Shown: positions 17,157 to 24,182 of the stretch, one piece after another
How the letters are laid out: every line of letters begins with the position of its first letter
How positions within the stretch are numbered: position 1 is the stretch's first letter
Assembly (NCBI GenBank): GCA_019118565.1
Contig: DWYR01000024.1
Coordinates: 1-32,046 of the forward strand
DNA: 32,046 nucleotides
Reading direction: 5' to 3'
Source: Candidatus Alistipes avicola
GTDB lineage: Bacteria > Bacteroidota > Bacteroidia > Bacteroidales > Rikenellaceae
Program-made: the position numbers and the translations under genes
Notes under the pieces: model-generated
Told to the model about the DNA's origin: nothing
Seen by the model: the letters and a program-made list of their open reading frames with translations, nothing else
Databases searched by the model: none

Positions 17157-17183
17157 CAAAGTTATATTTACACGTAAAAAGAT

Positions 17184-17534
17184 ATGGAGAAATTGATTAA
17201 CACGATCGTAGGTGCTATTCAAGATAAGAAAGGTAAAAACATTGTTTCACTGGACCTTAGGGAGGTTGAAGGGGCGATTTGCTCCTGTTTTATAATTTGT
17301 AATGCGGATTCGACGACGCAGGTTGCTGCCATTGCGGCGGGAATCGAGGAGCAGATGCTCGAGAAGCTGGGCGAGAAGGTTTGGCGAGTAGAGGGCCAGC
17401 AGAATGCCTTGTGGATCGTTATGGATTACGGAGATGTGATGATACACATTTTTCAAACCGAGATGCGCGAGTTCTATAAACTGGAGCAGTTGTGGGCCGA
17501 TGCTCCCGCCACCCGTTATGAATACGAAGAGTAA
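17184..17534 (+). CDS. rsfS: Ribosomal silencing factor RsfS
   Basis: A 116-residue protein of the RsfS/Iojap (DUF143) family. It binds ribosomal protein uL14 on the 50S subunit and blocks 30S joining when nutrients are scarce. The family fold is visible in IVSLDLREVEGAICSCFIICNADSTTQ (split around residues 20-46), the VEGQQNALWIVMDYGDVMIHIF stretch (about 69-90) and the final RXFYKLEQLWADA (about 95-107). Length is normal. It is the first gene of the operon, and ftsH begins 14 bp after its stop. Neighbouring rsfS and ftsH is a familiar order in Bacteroidetes. Confidence 0.93.
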   Translation: MEKLINTIVGAIQDKKGKNIVSLDLREVEGAICSCFIICNADSTTQVAAIAAGIEEQMLEKLGEKVWRVEGQQNALWIVMDYGDVMIHIFQTEMREFYKLEQLWADAPATRYEYEE

Positions 17535-17548
17535 GTTTATATGGTTAT

Positions 17549-19567
17549 ATGGCAGAACCGAAAGTAAATAACAAGATGAATATGCCGCGTCCTTCGTGGA
17601 TGTGGATTTATGGTGTAGTCGTCATCTTCATTCTGGGCTACTGGATGCTCGATATGGGGACGGGTGCCCCGGTGAAGAGCGACTGGAATACGGTTTCAGA
17701 GATGATCGAGCGGGGTGATGTGGAGAAGATCCAGGTCATCAACCGCGATCGGGCGGAGGTTTACCTCAAGAGTGATGCCGTGGCCCGTTACCGTACGGAT
17801 GCTACGGATAAACGTTTCCGTAATATGCCCGAAACGGGTGTTCAGCTGACCTTCAATATCGGATCGGTGGATACCTTCCGCCAGGACCTGGACAAGGTGA
17901 TGGAGGAGTCTGGACACAATGTGATCTATACCTATGAGACGCGGGAGAACTCCTGGACTTCGATTCTCTTGCAGATGCTTCCGTGGATCTTGATAATCGG
18001 CGGCTGGTTTTTCATCATGAACCGCATGTCGCGCGGTGCGGGCGGCGGGGGTGCCGGAGGAATTATGAATGTAGGCAAGGCCCGGGCCCAGGTTTTCGAC
18101 AAGGAAAATTCGAAGCGGGTAACGTTCAAGGATGTAGCCGGTTTGGAGGAGGCCAAGGTCGAGATCATGGAGATCGTGGACTTCCTGAAGAAACCCGATA
18201 AATACCGTGCCATCGGAGCAAAGATTCCGAAGGGAGCGTTGCTGGTAGGTCCTCCGGGAACCGGTAATACGCTGCTGGCCAAGGCCGTCGCCGGAGAGGC
18301 GAACGTGCCGTTCCTCTCTATTTCCGGATCCGACTTCGTCGAGATGTTTGTCGGCGTGGGTGCTTCGCGTGTGCGGGACCTGTTCGAACAGGCCAAGCAG
18401 AAGGCGCCGTGCATCCTGTTCATCGACGAGATCGATGCGATCGGTCGTGCCCGTGGCAAGAATGCCGGTTTTTCGGGAAACGACGAGCGGGAGAATACGC
18501 TTAACCAGTTGCTTACCGAGATGGACGGATTCCAGACCAATACGGGTGTAATTGTCCTGGCGGCCACGAACCGGGTCGATATTCTGGATAAGGCATTAAT
18601 GCGTGCCGGGCGTTTCGACCGTCAGATCGAGGTCGGACTGCCCGATGTGAAGGAGCGCGAGGAGATTTTCAACGTACACTTGCGTCCTCTGAAACTCGAT
18701 CCGGATCTGGATCGTTCGTTCCTGGCCAAGCAGACGCCCGGTTTCTCCGGTGCCGATATCGCCAATGTTTGCAATGAGGCAGCCTTGATCGCTGCCCGTC
18801 ATAATAAGCAGTTCGTCTCGCGTGAGGACTTCCTGGCTGCTATCGACCGAATTATCGGTGGTTTGGAGCGTAAGAACAAGATTATTACCGATGAGGAGAA
18901 GCGGGTAATCGCCTACCATGAGGCTGGTCATGCTACGGTAAGCTGGATTCTGGAGAATGCCAGTCCGCTCATCAAGGTGACGATTATCCCGCGCGGCAAG
19001 GCGCTGGGTGCAGCCTGGTATTTGCCGGAGGAGCGTCAGATTACGACCCGTGAGCAGATGATGGACGAACTTGCCGCCACGTTGGGTGGCCGGGTTTCCG
19101 AGCAGCTCAATTTCGGCGAGGTCTCGACAGGTGCGCTTAATGATCTGGAGCGGGTAACCAAACAGGCTTATGCAATGGTCGCTTATTATGGAATGAGCGA
19201 CAAGGTGGGAACGCTCAGTTACTATGATTCGACCGGTCAGAGCGATATGTCCTTGACAAAACCCTATTCCGAGCAGACGGCTCAGCAGATCGATGCTGAG
19301 GCCAAGGCTTTGATCGCCAAGGCATACGGTATGGCCGAGCAGGTGCTGAAGACGCATGAGGCCGGGTTGAAGGAGTTGGCCGAGTTGTTGTTGGAGCGCG
19401 AAGTGGTCTTCACGGAGGATGTGGAGCGTATCTTCGGTAAACGCAAGAAGGATATTCTGCGCGAGCAGAAGGAGGCCGAGGCAAAAGCTGCCGCAGAGGC
19501 AAAAGCGTCTGCCGAAGCAGCCGGACAACCGGCTCCGGAACAGGCATCGCAGAACGAGGCGGTTTAA
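17549..19567 (+). CDS. ftsH: Membrane AAA+ zinc protease FtsH with altered Walker A (Lys240 to Asn)
   Basis: A 672-residue FtsH-type protease that extracts and degrades membrane and soluble proteins. Two transmembrane helices (about 17-34 and 139-158) flank a small periplasmic domain. The AAA+ module follows (about 190-435). Walker A reads GPPGTGNT (234-241), so the invariant lysine is Asn240, codon AAT at 18266-18268. The rest is canonical: Walker B ILFIDEID (289-296), sensor ATN (339-341) and the second region of homology with RAGRFDRQ (352-359). In the M41 protease domain HEAGH is at 457-461 and the likely third zinc ligand is Asp532. Residues 633-672 form a charged Ala/Glu/Lys-rich tail. 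There is no frameshift or truncation. Without the lysine, ATP binding or hydrolysis should be weakened unless the lineage compensates. Confidence 0.95.
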   Translation: MAEPKVNNKMNMPRPSWMWIYGVVVIFILGYWMLDMGTGAPVKSDWNTVSEMIERGDVEKIQVINRDRAEVYLKSDAVARYRTDATDKRFRNMPETGVQLTFNIGSVDTFRQDLDKVMEESGHNVIYTYETRENSWTSILLQMLPWILIIGGWFFIMNRMSRGAGGGGAGGIMNVGKARAQVFDKENSKRVTFKDVAGLEEAKVEIMEIVDFLKKPDKYRAIGAKIPKGALLVGPPGTGNTLLAKAVAGEANVPFLSISGSDFVEMFVGVGASRVRDLFEQAKQKAPCILFIDEIDAIGRARGKNAGFSGNDERENTLNQLLTEMDGFQTNTGVIVLAATNRVDILDKALMRAGRFDRQIEVGLPDVKEREEIFNVHLRPLKLDPDLDRSFLAKQTPGFSGADIANVCNEAALIAARHNKQFVSREDFLAAIDRIIGGLERKNKIITDEEKRVIAYHEAGHATVSWILENASPLIKVTIIPRGKALGAAWYLPEERQITTREQMMDELAATLGGRVSEQLNFGEVSTGALNDLERVTKQAYAMVAYYGMSDKVGTLSYYDSTGQSDMSLTKPYSEQTAQQIDAEAKALIAKAYGMAEQVLKTHEAGLKELAELLLEREVVFTEDVERIFGKRKKDILREQKEAEAKAAAEAKASAEAAGQPAPEQASQNEAV

Positions 19568-19579
19568 TTAGAAAAGCGG

Positions 19580-20434
19580 ATGGTTATGTCGGAGAAGATG
19601 CGTAATTTGCTGGTGCGGACGTTGAGCGGAGCGGTATTGACGATCGTTGTGGTCGGTGCTGTTCTGTTGTCGCAATGGAGTTTTATCGCGCTGTTGTTGG
19701 TTATTCTGATCGGAGGGATGTGGGAGTTCTACCGGTTGGCTCGCAGAGAGGATACGGTCCCTTTGCCGTGGCTGGGCCTGGCGGGAGGCGTAGCTTTGCT
19801 GGCAGCCAGCACCTTGCTGGTTTTCACATGGACGGATTCCAGCCTGTTGGTTTGTTTGCTGCTCTTCCTCTTCTTCATGCTGCTCATTCCAATGATGTTT
19901 GTCTGCGAACTCTTCCTCAAGCGGCAGCGTCCGGCGGCGGATATCGGCGTAACGTTGGCCGGAATCTTCTACGTGGCATTGCCGTTGTCGATGTTCCTGT
20001 TGCTGCCTATCCAGATCGACGGCTCGGCATGGAATCCATGGGTTATCCTCTTCTATATCTTTATTATCTGGACAAATGACATCTGTGCCTATCTGGTCGG
20101 TATGACCTTGGGACGACACCGTCTCTATCCGCGGATTTCGCCCAACAAATCCTGGGAGGGCTTTTTCGGTGGAATTGTCGGTGCGATCGGTATGGGGCTG
20201 CTGGCGGCCTGGATCATGGAGGCGGATTATCTGCTGTGGGGCGTTTTGGCCGCGATCGCGGCCATGAGCGGCGTATTGGGGGATCTGATCGAGTCGATGT
20301 TCAAGCGAGCGGCCGGAGTGAAGGATTCGGGAAATATTCTGCCCGGACATGGCGGTTGGCTCGATCGTTTTGATGCGCTGATTTTTTCCGTGCCATTTGT
20401 TTTTGTATTTCTGATTCTGTTGCAGATCCTTTAG
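19580..20434 (+). CDS. cdsA: Phosphatidate cytidylyltransferase (CDP-diacylglycerol synthase)
   Basis: A 284-residue inner-membrane enzyme that makes CDP-diacylglycerol from phosphatidate and CTP, the precursor of all membrane phospholipids. Eight or so hydrophobic helices fill the protein. The family signature is at the C-terminus (about residues 234-266): GDLIESMFKRAAGVKD followed by LPGHGGWLDRFDA, with the metal-binding aspartates. NKSWEGFFGG (about 190-199) is also typical. It starts 12 bp after ftsH, and an alternative ATG two codons later (19586) is equally possible. psd follows after 13 bp, so the first and last steps to phosphatidylethanolamine are cotranscribed. The phosphatidylserine synthase in between is not in the window. 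Confidence 0.95.
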   Translation: MVMSEKMRNLLVRTLSGAVLTIVVVGAVLLSQWSFIALLLVILIGGMWEFYRLARREDTVPLPWLGLAGGVALLAASTLLVFTWTDSSLLVCLLLFLFFMLLIPMMFVCELFLKRQRPAADIGVTLAGIFYVALPLSMFLLLPIQIDGSAWNPWVILFYIFIIWTNDICAYLVGMTLGRHRLYPRISPNKSWEGFFGGIVGAIGMGLLAAWIMEADYLLWGVLAAIAAMSGVLGDLIESMFKRAAGVKDSGNILPGHGGWLDRFDALIFSVPFVFVFLILLQIL

Positions 20435-20447
20435 AAAACTTCTAATT

Positions 20448-21113
20448 ATGAAAATAAACAAGGAAGGTTATAAAATTATCGGTATAACGGGTGTCGTTTG
20501 TGTCCTGCTCTGGTGGCTGATGTATTATTTGTTGTCGCAGCATTCAGTGAGCGGACTGTTGTGGTTCGGCACGCTGTTGATTGTTCTTTTCTGGTTTTTC
20601 ATCGTGGCGTTTTTTCGGGAGCCTCGCCGTGTCAAGATCCATGACCCGGAGCTGGTGTTTGCGCCGTGTGACGGCCGTGTTGTGGTGACCGAGGTGGTAC
20701 ACGAACATGAATACCTGGATCGGGAGATGCTTCAGATCTCGATTTTCATGTCGATTACAAATGTTCACATGAACTGGGTGCCGGTCGGGGGAACGGTCGA
20801 GTATTTCAAGTACCATCCCGGACGTTTTCTGGTGGCATGGCATCCCAAGTCATCCACTGAAAACGAAAGAACGACGACCGTCGTACGTACGACAAGCGGG
20901 AAAGAGGTTCTTTTCCGTCAGGTGGCCGGATTGATCGCCCGGCGTATCGTGTCTTATATGAAAGTGGGGGCTCCGGTCGAGCAGAATTCGGTTTGCGGAT
21001 TCATCAAGTTCGGTTCCCGAATCGATATTCTGATTCCGAAGGATTCGGAACTGCTTGTCGAAATTGGAGATCCGGTCATCGGATCGCAGACTCCTTTGGC
21101 TCGATTGAAATAG
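20448..21113 (+). CDS. psd: Phosphatidylserine decarboxylase proenzyme, short type
   Basis: A 221-residue enzyme that converts phosphatidylserine to phosphatidylethanolamine. Two hydrophobic segments at the N-terminus (about 9-30 and 37-56) anchor it in the membrane. The body has FFREPRR (55-61), FAPCDGRV (71-78) and ISIFMSITNVHMNWVPVGG (97-115), all typical. The proenzyme cleaves itself at a Gly-Ser bond to create the pyruvoyl group. Here this is Gly189-Ser190 in KFGSRIDI. The length matches the short, archaeal-like bacterial class rather than the longer E. coli form. It is 13 bp downstream of cdsA and 32 bp upstream of the AI-2E family gene. Confidence 0.95.
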   Translation: MKINKEGYKIIGITGVVCVLLWWLMYYLLSQHSVSGLLWFGTLLIVLFWFFIVAFFREPRRVKIHDPELVFAPCDGRVVVTEVVHEHEYLDREMLQISIFMSITNVHMNWVPVGGTVEYFKYHPGRFLVAWHPKSSTENERTTTVVRTTSGKEVLFRQVAGLIARRIVSYMKVGAPVEQNSVCGFIKFGSRIDILIPKDSELLVEIGDPVIGSQTPLARLK

Positions 21114-21145
21114 AGAGGGGCGACCCGCGAGGTCGCTGATGACTC

Positions 21146-22252
21146 ATGACGATTACACCGCAAACATTGCTTCGGTTTTTGGCGGGAGCGGCCGTAACGG
21201 CTGTTATCCTCTTCCTGATGTGGTATTTCAGCTCCATTGTGATCTACATTCTGGTTTCGGCGGTGCTGGCGATCATCGGCCGTCCGCTGGTGGGGTGGAT
21301 TTCACGGATCCGGATTCGGCGCTGGAATGTTCCCCGCTGGTGCGGAGCCTTGGTGACGTTGGTCGTTATCTGGGTGGTGGCTGTTGTTTTGTGTTGGCTT
21401 TTCGTTCCGTTGGTTTCCAACAAGCTCTTCCAGTTGGCGCATCTCGATCTGTCGGCCGTACTGGGTTCGATCGAGGAGCCGCTACAGCGGATTCAGGATT
21501 ATTTGACCCGATTCCTTGCCCTGCCCGAAGGGACCACCTCTTTCCAGGAAACATTGATTTCGTTCATTCATTCGCATGTCGATTTCGATATGATCAATAC
21601 GGCCTTCTCGTCGGTGTTGCACGTGGCTTTTTCGACGGTGATTGCCGTTTTCTCCATTTCGTTCATTACGTTTTTTTTCCTGAAGGACGACGGCTTGTTC
21701 TATACGATGGTGACCAGCCTGTTTCCGGAACGTTTCCAGGAGAATGTTACCCATGCCCTCGACTCGATCACTTTCCTGCTGGCCCGTTATTTCCGGGGTA
21801 TTCTGACGGAAAGTTTCCTGTTGATGATAGCCGTGTCGCTGGTGATGATGGCTTTCGGCATGAAGGCGCAGGATGCCTTTTTTATAGGCCTTATCATGGG
21901 GGTGATGAATGTGGTCCCCTATGCGGGGCCGACCATTGGAGGTGTTATTTCGGTTATCATGGGGATCATTACCCCGATTGAAGGCATGTCCGTGGGACAG
22001 ACGATGTTCGTTATCGCGGGATCACTGCTGATCCTGAAAGGGATGGATGATTTCATCCTGCAGCCGACCCTCTATTCGGAACGGGTCAAGGCCCATCCGC
22101 TCGAGATATTCATTGTGATCCTGATGGCCGGATCTCTGGCCGGGGTGATCGGCATGCTGCTTGCCATCCCGCTCTATACCGTGCTGCGGGTCTTTGCCAA
22201 GGAGTTTTTCTCGCAGATTTCGCTGGTGCGTAAACTTACTGAAAAAATATGA
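21146..22252 (+). CDS. AI-2E transporter family (PerM/YdiK-like) membrane protein
   Basis: A 368-residue polytopic membrane protein. The N-terminus has two close helices (about 8-45), then a longer soluble stretch (about 85-150), and at least five further helices. The second half has the family's LIMGVMNVVPYAGPTIGGVISVIMGI (split around residues 251-276) and the conserved late segment with a proline-rich loop (LQPTLYSERVKAHPLEI). Members have been proposed to export autoinducer-2 or to act as ion exporters, so the substrate here is unknown. An overlapping frame starts at 21139, but only this frame gives the family sequence. It shares an ATGA overlap with the next gene, which implies translational coupling. 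Confidence 0.85.
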   Translation: MTITPQTLLRFLAGAAVTAVILFLMWYFSSIVIYILVSAVLAIIGRPLVGWISRIRIRRWNVPRWCGALVTLVVIWVVAVVLCWLFVPLVSNKLFQLAHLDLSAVLGSIEEPLQRIQDYLTRFLALPEGTTSFQETLISFIHSHVDFDMINTAFSSVLHVAFSTVIAVFSISFITFFFLKDDGLFYTMVTSLFPERFQENVTHALDSITFLLARYFRGILTESFLLMIAVSLVMMAFGMKAQDAFFIGLIMGVMNVVPYAGPTIGGVISVIMGIITPIEGMSVGQTMFVIAGSLLILKGMDDFILQPTLYSERVKAHPLEIFIVILMAGSLAGVIGMLLAIPLYTVLRVFAKEFFSQISLVRKLTEKI

Positions 22253-22626
22253 GCATGGATTCGGGTGTTTGGATCGAGGGGGAGGTGCGGCATGGGCGGA
22301 TGCTGGGCCGCGAACTGGGTTTCCCGACGGCCAACCTGGATGTAGATGACGAATCGATCCCGGACGGTGTTTATGTTTCCCGCGTGGTGATCGACGGACG
22401 GGAGTACCGGGCGGTTTCAAACCTTGGGTCGAATCCTTCGGTCGGAGAAGGTCCACGCCATTTGGAGACTCATGTGATCGGTTTCTCGGGCGATCTTTAC
22501 GGCCGGGTGCTGCGGGTCGAGTTGTTGCAGAAGATTCGGGATGAGCGGAAATTCGCGACGCTTGAGGAGCTGCGACGGCAGATCGAAACGGACTGCCGTA
22601 TGGTTATGAGTTCATTGTTATTTTAA
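22249..22626 (+). CDS. Stand-alone riboflavin kinase domain
   Basis: A 125-residue protein that corresponds only to the C-terminal riboflavin kinase half of bacterial RibF, which makes FMN from riboflavin and ATP. It has the nucleotide- and metal-binding stretch GRMLGRELGFPTANL (residues about 16-30), the NLGSNPSVG segment (usually ending PT or PTF) and the catalytic-glutamate segment HLETHVIGFSGDLYG (about 71-85). The FAD-synthetase half normally fused in front is absent, because the start codon overlaps the stop of the preceding gene. The motifs look intact, so it may be an active kinase, a duplicate beside a full RibF elsewhere, or a flavin-binding regulator. ahcY follows after 10 bp. Confidence 0.85.
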   Translation: MSMDSGVWIEGEVRHGRMLGRELGFPTANLDVDDESIPDGVYVSRVVIDGREYRAVSNLGSNPSVGEGPRHLETHVIGFSGDLYGRVLRVELLQKIRDERKFATLEELRRQIETDCRMVMSSLLF

Positions 22627-22636
22627 TTGAAAAGAT

Positions 22637-24049
22637 ATGTTTTTGGATTTGTCCATTCCCTATAAGGTGGCCGATATGTCGTTGGCCGAGTGGGGACGCA
22701 AGGAGATTGAGATTGCCGAGCATGAGATGCCCGGCCTGATGGCGATTCGCCGCAAATACGGACCACGCAAACCTCTGAAGGGGGCGCGTGTCATGGGATC
22801 GCTGCACATGACCATCCAGACAGCCGTATTGATCGAGACGCTTCGCGAGCTGGGAGCCGAGGTGCGTTGGTGTTCGTGCAACATCTTCTCGACGCAGGAC
22901 CACGCGGCAGCTGCCATTGCAAAGACAGGCGTGCCGGTCTTTGCCTGGAAGGGGGAGACGCTGGCCGACTATTGGTGGTGCACGGCGATGGCCCTTTCGT
23001 TCCCCGGCGGGAAGGGCCCGAATCTGATTGTGGATGACGGTGGCGACGCTACACTTTTGATTCATAAGGGATTCCGGGCCGAAGAGGATGCCTCGACGCT
23101 CGATCACGAGCCCTCGTCGCACGAGGAGGGGGTTATTCTCGACACACTGAAACGGATTCTGGCTGAGGATGCCTCCAAATGGCACCGTACGGTGGCCGAG
23201 TGGAAGGGCGTGAGCGAGGAGACCACGACGGGAGTTCACCGCCTCTATCAGATGCAGGCGGCCGGTCAACTGCTCGTTCCCGCGATCAATGTGAATGACT
23301 CCTGCACCAAATCGAAGTTCGACAACCTGTACGGATGCCGTGAGTCGCTGGCCGACGGCATCAAGCGGGCGACGGATGTGATGATCGCCGGCAAGGTGGT
23401 TGTCGTGTGCGGCTATGGCGATGTGGGCAAGGGTTGCGCCCGTTCGATGCGTTCGTACGGCGCACGGGTGATTGTCACGGAGATCGACCCGATCTGTGCG
23501 CTACAGGCGGCTATGGAGGGCTTCGAGGTGAAGACCGTCGAAAGCGCTCTTCCGGAGGGCAACATTTACGTGACCTGTACCGGTGACCGCGATATCATCA
23601 CCCTGGAGCACATGCAGCGGATGCGCGATCAGGCGATCGTCTGCAACATCGGACACTTCGACGATGAGATCCAGATGGCGCGTCTGGAGGAGGAATCCGG
23701 TGCCGTGAAGACCAACATCAAACCGCAGGTCGACAAGTATACCTTCCCCGACGGACACTCGATCTTCGTGCTGGCCGAGGGGCGTCTGGTGAATCTCGGT
23801 TGCGCTACGGGCCATCCCTCGTTCGTGATGAGCAACTCGTTCACCAACCAGTGCCTGGCGCAGATGGAACTGTGGGAGAAGGATCTGAAGGTCGACGTTT
23901 ACCGCCTGCCCAAGCACCTCGACGAGGAGGTTGCCCGCCTGCACCTGGAGAACCTGGGTGTCGAGTTGACCCGTTTGACCCAGACGCAGGCCGACTACAT
24001 CGGCGTGCCGGTCGACGGCCCCTACAAGCCGGAGCATTACCGCTACTAA
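22637..24049 (+). CDS. ahcY: S-adenosylhomocysteine hydrolase
   Basis: A 470-residue NAD-containing cytosolic enzyme that reversibly splits S-adenosylhomocysteine to adenosine and homocysteine, relieving product inhibition of methyltransferases. Substrate residues are in [16 protein letters not shown] (54-69) and [13 protein letters not shown] (82-94). The NAD-binding loop is GYGDVGKG (259-266). The protein ends in the characteristic KPEHYRY. It has the roughly 40-residue insertion (about 155-195) of the longer bacterial/plant-type enzymes. It is the last gene of the operon that starts at rsfS, and a strong terminator follows 20 bp downstream. Confidence 0.97.
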   Translation: MFLDLSIPYKVADMSLAEWGRKEIEIAEHEMPGLMAIRRKYGPRKPLKGARVMGSLHMTIQTAVLIETLRELGAEVRWCSCNIFSTQDHAAAAIAKTGVPVFAWKGETLADYWWCTAMALSFPGGKGPNLIVDDGGDATLLIHKGFRAEEDASTLDHEPSSHEEGVILDTLKRILAEDASKWHRTVAEWKGVSEETTTGVHRLYQMQAAGQLLVPAINVNDSCTKSKFDNLYGCRESLADGIKRATDVMIAGKVVVVCGYGDVGKGCARSMRSYGARVIVTEIDPICALQAAMEGFEVKTVESALPEGNIYVTCTGDRDIITLEHMQRMRDQAIVCNIGHFDDEIQMARLEEESGAVKTNIKPQVDKYTFPDGHSIFVLAEGRLVNLGCATGHPSFVMSNSFTNQCLAQMELWEKDLKVDVYRLPKHLDEEVARLHLENLGVELTRLTQTQADYIGVPVDGPYKPEHYRY

Positions 24050-24069
24050 TCTTCGAGTGCGGATCAACA

Positions 24070-24111
24070 AAAAGGAGAGGAGGCAACCCCAAGGCTGCCT
24101 CCTCTCCTTTT
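24070..24111 (+). terminator. Terminator of ahcY and the rsfS-ahcY operon
   Basis: A perfect 16-bp stem (24070-24085 with 24096-24111) and a 10-nt loop, with T/A-rich sequence after it. The arms start with AAAA, so it could also work on the minus strand, where T residues and TTG follow. Confidence 0.93.
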
Positions 24112-24117
24112 ATAATA

Positions 24118-24147
24118 AACATCCCCGCATGCAGATGCGGGGATGTT
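24118..24147 (-). terminator. Terminator after the M16 peptidase gene
   Basis: A perfect 13-bp stem (24118-24130 with 24135-24147) and a GCAG loop, lying 35 bp beyond the M16 stop. TTATTATAAAA follows on the minus strand. It backs directly onto the ahcY terminator in the convergent gap. Confidence 0.8.
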
Positions 24148-24182
24148 CTTTTGCAAAGTCGGGATGCGTTCCCGTCGGGCTG

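Noticed and set aside
21120..21136. Small hairpin GCGACC/GGTCGC between psd and the AI-2E family gene
   Set aside because: It has a 6-bp stem and no T tract, so it is not a terminator and would not split the operon.
21139..21981. 280-codon frame starting just before the AI-2E family gene
   Set aside because: The frame at 21146 gives the family sequence and membrane helices. The other frame is Gly/Cys/Phe-rich without a domain.
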